DNA of 6,746 bases from Gemmataceae bacterium (lineage in GTDB: Bacteria; Planctomycetota; Planctomycetia; Gemmatales; Gemmataceae): positions 1-6,746 of the forward strand of contig CANJKY010000203.1 in the NCBI GenBank assembly GCA_947474875.1, given 5' to 3'. The notes beneath the pieces were generated by a model, which did no database searches, had not been told where the DNA came from, and saw only the letters and a list, made by a program, of their open reading frames with translations. How positions within the stretch are numbered: position 1 is the stretch's first letter; each line of letters opens with the position of its first letter. Below are positions 1-4,310 of this stretch, piece after piece. A program made the position numbers and the translations under genes.

Positions 1-1445
1 GCCCCCGCTTCGGCCCGCATCGCCTCCACCAGCCGCTGAAAGAACCGGCGGATCAGCCCGCCCTCGGCCGCGGTGTCGGCGGCGTGGTCCGCCCCCGACC
101 ACCGGCACTCTTTGAACACCACCACCTCCTGCCCGCCGGCCTCCCGCAGGTGCGAGTCCTTGCTGTACCTCGGCCGGCCCTTCTCGTCGTGCGAGTCCGC
201 CACCTGCTCGCACACCCCGGGCCGCGGCTGCCACCGCCCGTCCTGCTCCCCGTACGCGGTGTGCAGGCGGCCGTCGCTGCGGGTGACGTGCGCCGCCACC
301 GCCCCCACCCGGTTCTCGCTGTAGTCGTAGTCCACCGCCAGGTACACCCGCAACAGCCGGCCGTGCTCCCCGTCGTACGCCGGCAGCCGGCCGGACCCGG
401 GGTACGGGACGGCCTCCACGTCGTACTCGCCGTCCGCCGGCGGGCCGCCGACCGTGGGCAGGGTGTGCCGCCGCGCCCGCGCCCGCACCCGGAGCAGCCG
501 CAGGTCCTCGTCGAACCCGGGGTTCCGGAGCAGCGCCTCCATCGCCGGGGTGGGCGGGGCGGGCGGGTACGCCAGGTCGTCGAGCGTCCGCAGCCCGGCG
601 GCGGCGAGCTGGCGGACGGTCACCGGGTCGAGGCCGAGCAACTCTGGACGGCGGAGGCGGGCGGACTCGGTCAGGCAGTGGGCGTCGTACAGGCAGGCGT
701 CGCACTTGCCGTCCAGCCGGAACCCGAGGTCGGCCAGCGCCCCGGCCGCCGCCCGGTCCAACCGCCCGCCGGGGGCGAGCAGCCGCCGCACGTCCTCCTC
801 GACGGCCGCCAGGTCGAGCGGGTCGAGCGCCAGAATGGGCTGGTTAGCGTTCGAGTCCGCGTCGATGCGGGCGACCACACCCGCCACCGCGTCGGCCGGC
901 ACCACCTGCCCGCCGACGGCGATCACCCGCCCGCCGAGCATCTGCCGCAGGAGCATGCGGTACACGGCCACCTGGACGTGGTGGTAGGTGCGGTCGCGGC
1001 GGCTGGCCTTGCACTCCACCAGCCCCAGCCGCGGCCGCCCGCCGTCCCACCGCACCAGCACGAAGTCGATCAGCCCGGACACGGCGAACGCCCCCAGGTC
1101 GCCCTGCACCCGCACCTGTCGGGCGTACCCCGGGGTGTGGGGTGGCAGTGTCGCCAGCACCCCGGCCAGGTCGGCCCACGTCACCTCGCCGCGGTTCCCC
1201 TTCGGCAGCCCGGCGGCCAGGTCGGCGAACCCGGCCGCCTTCAGCTCGCCCTCCCACCGCTCCTCCCGGTCGGTGCCGACCCGCGCCAGGACCGGTTCGA
1301 GGGTGCTGCCCAGGCGGTCGAAGAACGGGAGGGCCTGGGCCGCCTCCGGGTGGACGGTCAGGTGGAACCGGCGGTCGCACGACCGGTGGCGGATGTACTC
1401 GCCGAGGTCGGTGACGCTGATGGAGTGGCGGGCCGAGCGGCTCAT
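1..1445 (-). CDS. RecB/Cas4-like PD-(D/E)XK nuclease with Fe-S cysteines, TM0106-like (partial, 3' end beyond the window)
   Basis: Translating the minus strand from ATG at 1445-1443 gives 481 residues with no stop up to the left edge, so the C-terminus is missing. An in-frame TGA lies 6 nt upstream of the ATG, which makes this the first possible start; no clear Shine-Dalgarno is seen. Visible motifs match the RecB/Cas4 nuclease fold: D127 in GLIDFVL, E144-x-K146 in LVECKAS, and Q158-x3-Y162. Four cysteines, C23 plus C248-x2-C251-x5-C257, match the [4Fe-4S] pattern of Cas4 and AddB. Residues 268-293 look like a helix-hairpin-helix segment. Residues 366-475 resemble the degenerate RNase H-like domain that follows in TM0106-type RecB-like nucleases (VYLAVDYD, then VVVFKECRW and a helical stretch). 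Family members act on DNA ends or single strands, and some continue into a Dna2-like superfamily 1 helicase; whether this one does cannot be seen. The nuclease family call is strong, the subfamily and biological role uncertain. Confidence 0.88.
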   Translation of the reverse strand, partial: MSRSARHSISVTDLGEYIRHRSCDRRFHLTVHPEAAQALPFFDRLGSTLEPVLARVGTDREERWEGELKAAGFADLAAGLPKGNRGEVTWADLAGVLATLPPHTPGYARQVRVQGDLGAFAVSGLIDFVLVRWDGGRPRLGLVECKASRRDRTYHHVQVAVYRMLLRQMLGGRVIAVGGQVVPADAVAGVVARIDADSNANQPILALDPLDLAAVEEDVRRLLAPGGRLDRAAAGALADLGFRLDGKCDACLYDAHCLTESARLRRPELLGLDPVTVRQLAAAGLRTLDDLAYPPAPPTPAMEALLRNPGFDEDLRLLRVRARARRHTLPTVGGPPADGEYDVEAVPYPGSGRLPAYDGEHGRLLRVYLAVDYDYSENRVGAVAAHVTRSDGRLHTAYGEQDGRWQPRPGVCEQVADSHDEKGRPRYSKDSHLREAGGQEVVVFKECRWSGADHAADTAAEGGLIRRFFQRLVEAMRAEAG

Positions 1446-1517
1446 GGGCGTTCAAGGTCAGCGCGGTCACATTCGGCCCATCATACCCGGAAGTGCCATC
1501 CCAAGACCCGATTCCGT

Positions 1518-1540
1518 TGAACCGATCTGTGCCCGGTTCA
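1518..1540. promoter_or_regulatory. Inverted repeat, candidate operator for the nuclease gene
   Basis: TGAACCG at 1518-1524 and CGGTTCA at 1534-1540 form a perfect 7-bp inverted repeat around a 9-bp spacer. The centre-to-centre spacing of the half-sites is 16 bp, within what dimeric regulators on neighbouring helical turns can bridge. The near edge is 72 bp from the nuclease start codon at 1445. The half-site core TGAAC recurs in the repeat at 1701-1715. It could also fold as an RNA hairpin in a plus-strand transcript, but no U-tract follows. The repeat is seen directly; the operator role is inferred. Confidence 0.45.
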
Positions 1541-1700
1541 TTCACTTCCGAGGCGAGTGACCATCCCCACCCTCCGCTCAGCAGTCAGGGACGCACCGAC
1601 CGTGGTTCTCATGTCACGACGGTACTCCTTCGGGCCGAGTTGCGAAAGTCGGTAGAGCGACGGGACGGAACTCCCGGCCGGGTATGAAGTCTGGGGCCGC

Positions 1701-1720
1701 ATGAACCGCGTTCATAGAAC
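1701..1720. promoter_or_regulatory. Alternating GAAC/GTTC array, candidate operator for the kinase gene
   Basis: ATGAAC-CGC-GTTCAT at 1701-1715 is a perfect 6-bp inverted repeat with a 3-bp spacer. It overlaps a second dyad, GTTC-ATA-GAAC, at 1710-1720. GAAC, GTTC and GAAC cores therefore start at 1703, 1710 and 1717, exactly 7 bp apart. The 6-bp dyad ends 69 bp before the kinase start codon. The arrangement recalls GAAC-N4-GTTC SOS boxes of Bacillus-type LexA, but the spacer here is 3, not 4, so I do not call it a LexA site. Protein binding is inferred. Confidence 0.45.
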
Positions 1721-1724
1721 ACGA

Positions 1725-1744
1725 TCGGACCGCGTCGGACCGCC
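1725..1744 (+). repeat. Two tandem 10-bp direct repeats
   Basis: TCGGACCGCG at 1725-1734 is followed at once by TCGGACCGCC at 1735-1744, differing only in the last base. The 10-bp register places the copies about one helical turn apart. The pair lies between the dyad array and the kinase ribosome binding site, within the expected promoter or 5' leader. It could be an activator or repressor site or simple local duplication. Confidence 0.5.
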
Positions 1745-1772
1745 GTACTGAGCGGGGCGGCGATCCGGCCAC

Positions 1773-1777
1773 AGGGG
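1773..1777 (+). promoter_or_regulatory. Shine-Dalgarno-like AGGGG supporting the GTG start at 1785
   Basis: AGGGG sits 7 nt upstream of the GTG at 1785, a normal spacing for a ribosome binding site. The in-frame TGA at 1749-1751 leaves little room for any longer start, and no other start codon lies in frame between that stop and 1785. A second purine run, GAGG at 1779-1782, is too close to the GTG to be preferred. Confidence 0.55.
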
Positions 1778-1784
1778 TGAGGCG

Positions 1785-4166
1785 GTGTTCACGATCTTCA
1801 AGTGCGTGGCGGAGGCGATCGTCGAGAAGGGGGTTCGGGGCGCGCTCGTCGAGTTCGTCCCCGGGGGCGGGTACGTGTACGAGGTGGGCGAGAGTGCGTG
1901 GAAGAAGTGGAAGGAGAAGCGGAAAGAGGCGGAACAGCAGGAGGAGCTGCAGGAGCTGGTCCGGGCCAACGCCGAGGTCCTCAGGGCGGAAGCCAAGCAG
2001 GCGATCCACGACGCGCTCGCAAAAACGGATGAGCTGGTCTGCGACGACGACATCGCCCGCCTGGCGACATGGGTCAGCGGTATGCCGGAGGCGGTCCGCC
2101 GGTCGCTCCGAGCGGCTGACAACCCGAAAGGCGACACGGTCCCGGCGTCGTTCCAGATCACCTCCGCCGGCGACCTGGTGCAGCTGTTGCCCGCCCGCCC
2201 GCCGCGGTTCAACCCCGGTGAGGAGGTGCCGCAGGCCCCCGGGTGGGTGCTCGAAAAGCTGCTCGGCACGGGCGGGTTCGGCGAGGTCTGGCTGGCGAGG
2301 AACCGGAACCTCTCTCAATTGGCGGGGGCGTTCAAGTTCTACACCGGACGCGCGGATGCCACTCTTCGGCACGAAGCGGCGGTCATCTCCCGGCTGATAG
2401 CGAACGCCACCCACCCCAACATCGTGCCGCTGATCGACGCGAACCTCACCAGCGACCCGCCCTGGCTTCGGTACGAGTACGTGTCGGGCGGGACGCTGAC
2501 GGACTGGATCCCCCGGCTCCGAACCCTGACGGCCGGCGAGCGGATCGAACAGGCGACGAAGGCGATCCGGCAGCTGGCCGGCGCCGCCGCGTTCTTCCAC
2601 CGGCTGCGACCGCCGATCGTCCACCGCGATCTGAAGCCGGCCAACGTCCTCATCGACCGGGTCAGCAGACGGCTTCGGGTCACCGACTTCGGGATCGGGG
2701 CCGTTACGTCGGTGGAGGCGTTGCGGTCCGATTCGCTCGGATTGTCGTCACGGGGCGGCCGGCTGCGCGGGCACCTGCGGGGGTCGCACACGCCGCTGTA
2801 CGCCAGCCCCCAGCAGAAGCGGGGGGATGACCCCGACCCCCGGGACGACGTGCACGCGCTGGCCGTCATCGCCTACCAACTCTTCACCGGCGACCTGGAC
2901 GCCGGCCCGACCCCGGGCTGGGGGAGAACGCTCTCCGGCCTCGGGCTTTCACCGGCCCTCATCGAGTTGCTCATCGACTCCGCGTCCGAGCGGGTGGCCG
3001 AGCGGCCCGCCGACGCACAGCATTTCCTCGACCGGCTGAAGGCGGTGGGCACGCCGGCCCCGCCGAGCACTTCCCCCCTTCCTCCAGCACCTGCCAACCC
3101 CGGCCCGGACCCACCCCCCCACGCGGGGCCAGGGCCGAGACCCGCCGGCGGGAAGACTGCTTTCGGCTCCGCCGCCGATTCGGGTGCGGGTGCCATCGAC
3201 ACCGTGCTGATCGAGGCCGACCGCCCGCTGACGGAGACGGAAATCATCGCCGAGGTGCGGCGGCGGAAGCTGAAGGAGCGGGGCGGGGTGGGGAGCCACC
3301 TGCAGAGCCTGCGGCGGCGGGGGTGCATCGTGAGCACCCCCGCCGGGTGGGTGAAGGCGTCGCCCGTCTCCCCAACCGCCGCCCGGTACCCCCAGCCGGA
3401 ATCGGCCGCCCCCCGCCGGGACACGGCGGACTGGGACGTCACCATCCCGGGATCGTGGCACCGCCGCCCGATCGGGGTGCCCGCGGCCGGGTGGGACAAG
3501 GTGTGCGACACCCCCGCCCGCGTCAGAACTCTGGCCGCGGAGGAGTACCAGCTGACGGTCAGCACCCGAGTGGCGGACGTCCAGCTGGCGGGCTTCTCCC
3601 TCCTCGCCGACCTGCCCGATCTGACCAAGGTCAGCCTGGCGTCGTGTCAGCAGGTGACCGACCTGGGGGTGCGGCACCTGGCCCGGCTGGGCCACCTGAC
3701 CGCCCTCGACCTGAGTGCGTGCAACCGCCTGACCGACGCCAGCCTGGCGGTCCTGCCGGCGTTCCACGTGCTCGCCGCCCTCAACCTGGAGGGGTGCGCC
3801 CAGCTGACGGACGACGGGCTGGCTCACCTTCTTCAGCTCCCCAGGCTGTGCGACCTGAACCTGGCGTTCTGTAGCCGGGTCACCGACCGGGGGGCGGCGG
3901 CCCTGAGCCGGGTGAGCGGTCTCACCCATCTGAACCTGACGGGGTGTGGCGAACTGACTGACGCCGGCTTGCGTTCGCTGAGTTCGCTGTCCGAGGTGCG
4001 GGCGCTCAACCTCTCCCGCTGCCCCCGTCTGAGCGACGCTGGGCTCGCCGCTCTCGGTCGGCTCAGCCGGCTGAAGACCCTCACGTTGTGGGGCTGCGAT
4101 CAACTGAGTGCGGGTGCGGTGGACGCACTCCGCCAAAGTATCGCCGGGTGCCGGGTGATTCGGTGA
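1785..4166 (+). CDS. Hanks-type Ser/Thr protein kinase with winged-helix-like segment and C-terminal LRRs
   Basis: A complete 793-residue protein starting at GTG. Residues 1-140 match nothing I can name: a mixed hydrophobic start, a VPGGGYVYEV segment, then a charged, probably coiled-coil helix at about 38-80. The kinase spans about 153-420. It has the glycine loop GTGGFGEVWL (161-170), probable ATP lysine K184 (AFKFY), helix-C E197, HRDLKPAN (280-287) and DFG (301-303), so it looks catalytically competent. The activation segment is Ser/Arg-rich, and the usual SPE is SPQ (341-343). A Pro-rich linker (about 421-456) leads to a winged-helix-like segment (about 470-524). Seven cysteine-containing LRRs fill 613-790. 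No transmembrane helix or signal peptide is evident, suggesting a cytoplasmic protein. Such kinases phosphorylate Ser/Thr on partner proteins, and LRRs usually bind partners. The target is unknown. The gene is divergent from the nuclease gene and convergent with the WD40 gene. Kinase and LRR calls are firm, the winged helix tentative. Confidence 0.95.
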   Translation: MFTIFKCVAEAIVEKGVRGALVEFVPGGGYVYEVGESAWKKWKEKRKEAEQQEELQELVRANAEVLRAEAKQAIHDALAKTDELVCDDDIARLATWVSGMPEAVRRSLRAADNPKGDTVPASFQITSAGDLVQLLPARPPRFNPGEEVPQAPGWVLEKLLGTGGFGEVWLARNRNLSQLAGAFKFYTGRADATLRHEAAVISRLIANATHPNIVPLIDANLTSDPPWLRYEYVSGGTLTDWIPRLRTLTAGERIEQATKAIRQLAGAAAFFHRLRPPIVHRDLKPANVLIDRVSRRLRVTDFGIGAVTSVEALRSDSLGLSSRGGRLRGHLRGSHTPLYASPQQKRGDDPDPRDDVHALAVIAYQLFTGDLDAGPTPGWGRTLSGLGLSPALIELLIDSASERVAERPADAQHFLDRLKAVGTPAPPSTSPLPPAPANPGPDPPPHAGPGPRPAGGKTAFGSAADSGAGAIDTVLIEADRPLTETEIIAEVRRRKLKERGGVGSHLQSLRRRGCIVSTPAGWVKASPVSPTAARYPQPESAAPRRDTADWDVTIPGSWHRRPIGVPAAGWDKVCDTPARVRTLAAEEYQLTVSTRVADVQLAGFSLLADLPDLTKVSLASCQQVTDLGVRHLARLGHLTALDLSACNRLTDASLAVLPAFHVLAALNLEGCAQLTDDGLAHLLQLPRLCDLNLAFCSRVTDRGAAALSRVSGLTHLNLTGCGELTDAGLRSLSSLSEVRALNLSRCPRLSDAGLAALGRLSRLKTLTLWGCDQLSAGAVDALRQSIAGCRVIR
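3621..4151 (+). repeat. Seven 75-bp LRR-coding repeats (cysteine-containing type)
   Basis: This segment encodes residues 613-789 of the kinase protein. The motif LxxLxLxxC, with LTD/LSDAGL-type continuation, recurs with cysteines at residues 621, 646, 671, 696, 721, 746 and 771, exactly 25 residues (75 bp) apart with no indel. This is the cysteine-containing LRR subtype familiar from eukaryotic F-box/AMN1-like proteins and common in planctomycete proteins. The array should form a curved solenoid serving as a protein-binding surface. A degenerate capping repeat probably precedes it at about residues 588-612. Confidence 0.9.
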
Positions 4167-4172
4167 CGGGCC

Positions 4173-4188
4173 TTGGCGGGACCGCCAA
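4173..4188. terminator. Short perfect hairpin in the convergent gap, possible bidirectional terminator
   Basis: TTGGCGGGACCGCCAA is a perfect 7-bp inverted repeat with a 2-nt centre (or 6 bp with a 4-nt loop), starting 7 bp after the kinase stop codon. Its symmetry would give the same hairpin in transcripts from either side. No T-tract follows on either strand, so it is not a canonical intrinsic terminator. The rest of the 144-bp gap (4167-4310) holds only weak dyads such as GGTTTAACC near 4261. Confidence 0.4.
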
Positions 4189-4310
4189 CCGCGTCATCGC
4201 TCCGGCGTCGCTGTTGTGCGAGGAACAGGTGGAACCCGGTCTGCCCGGCACCATCGATAGGGTTTAACCTCGGGTCGCTCAGTCGGCGCTGACACCTTGA
4301 GGCCACCGCC

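Larger units (their letters stand above)
1446..1784. other. Divergent intergenic control region
   Basis: These 339 bp separate the start codons of two divergent genes, so both promoters should lie here. The stretch has lower GC and more stops than its flanks. I see two inverted repeats (1518-1540 and 1701-1715), a 10-bp tandem direct repeat (1725-1744) and a GC palindrome CCCGGCCGGG at 1673-1682. I could not identify a convincing -35/-10 pair in either direction. A 64-codon open frame at 1493-1687 on the plus strand has no recognisable domain and overlaps the first inverted repeat, so I do not call it a gene. Confidence 0.7.

Noticed and set aside
1..1445. CRISPR-associated Cas4 in a CRISPR locus
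   Set aside because: The cysteine and nuclease motifs are Cas4-like, but the protein is much longer than Cas4, has HhH-like and RNase H-like segments after the nuclease, and no repeats or other cas genes are present.
84..1520. 478-codon plus-strand open frame opposite the nuclease
   Set aside because: The product is low-complexity Pro/Arg/His/Val with no domain, and it mirrors a gene with intact catalytic motifs on the other strand. Long antisense frames are expected in such GC-rich DNA.
1493..1687. 64-codon open frame in the intergenic region
   Set aside because: It has no recognisable domain or good ribosome binding site, and it overlaps the inverted repeat at 1518-1540. Its composition fits non-coding DNA.
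1701..1715. Canonical LexA (SOS) box
   Set aside because: The spacer between GAAC and GTTC is 3 bp instead of the 4 bp of the Bacillus-type box, and the host's LexA site is unknown.
1614..2624. 336-codon minus-strand open frame overlapping the kinase start
   Set aside because: It is opposite the N-terminal region and kinase lobe, whose motifs are unambiguous on the plus strand. Its translation is Arg/Pro-rich and shows no family features.
2949..4136. 395-codon minus-strand open frame opposite the linker and LRRs
   Set aside because: Its apparent repeats (for example the recurrent QPG/QVEGG pattern) are the reverse reading of the 75-bp LRR repeats.
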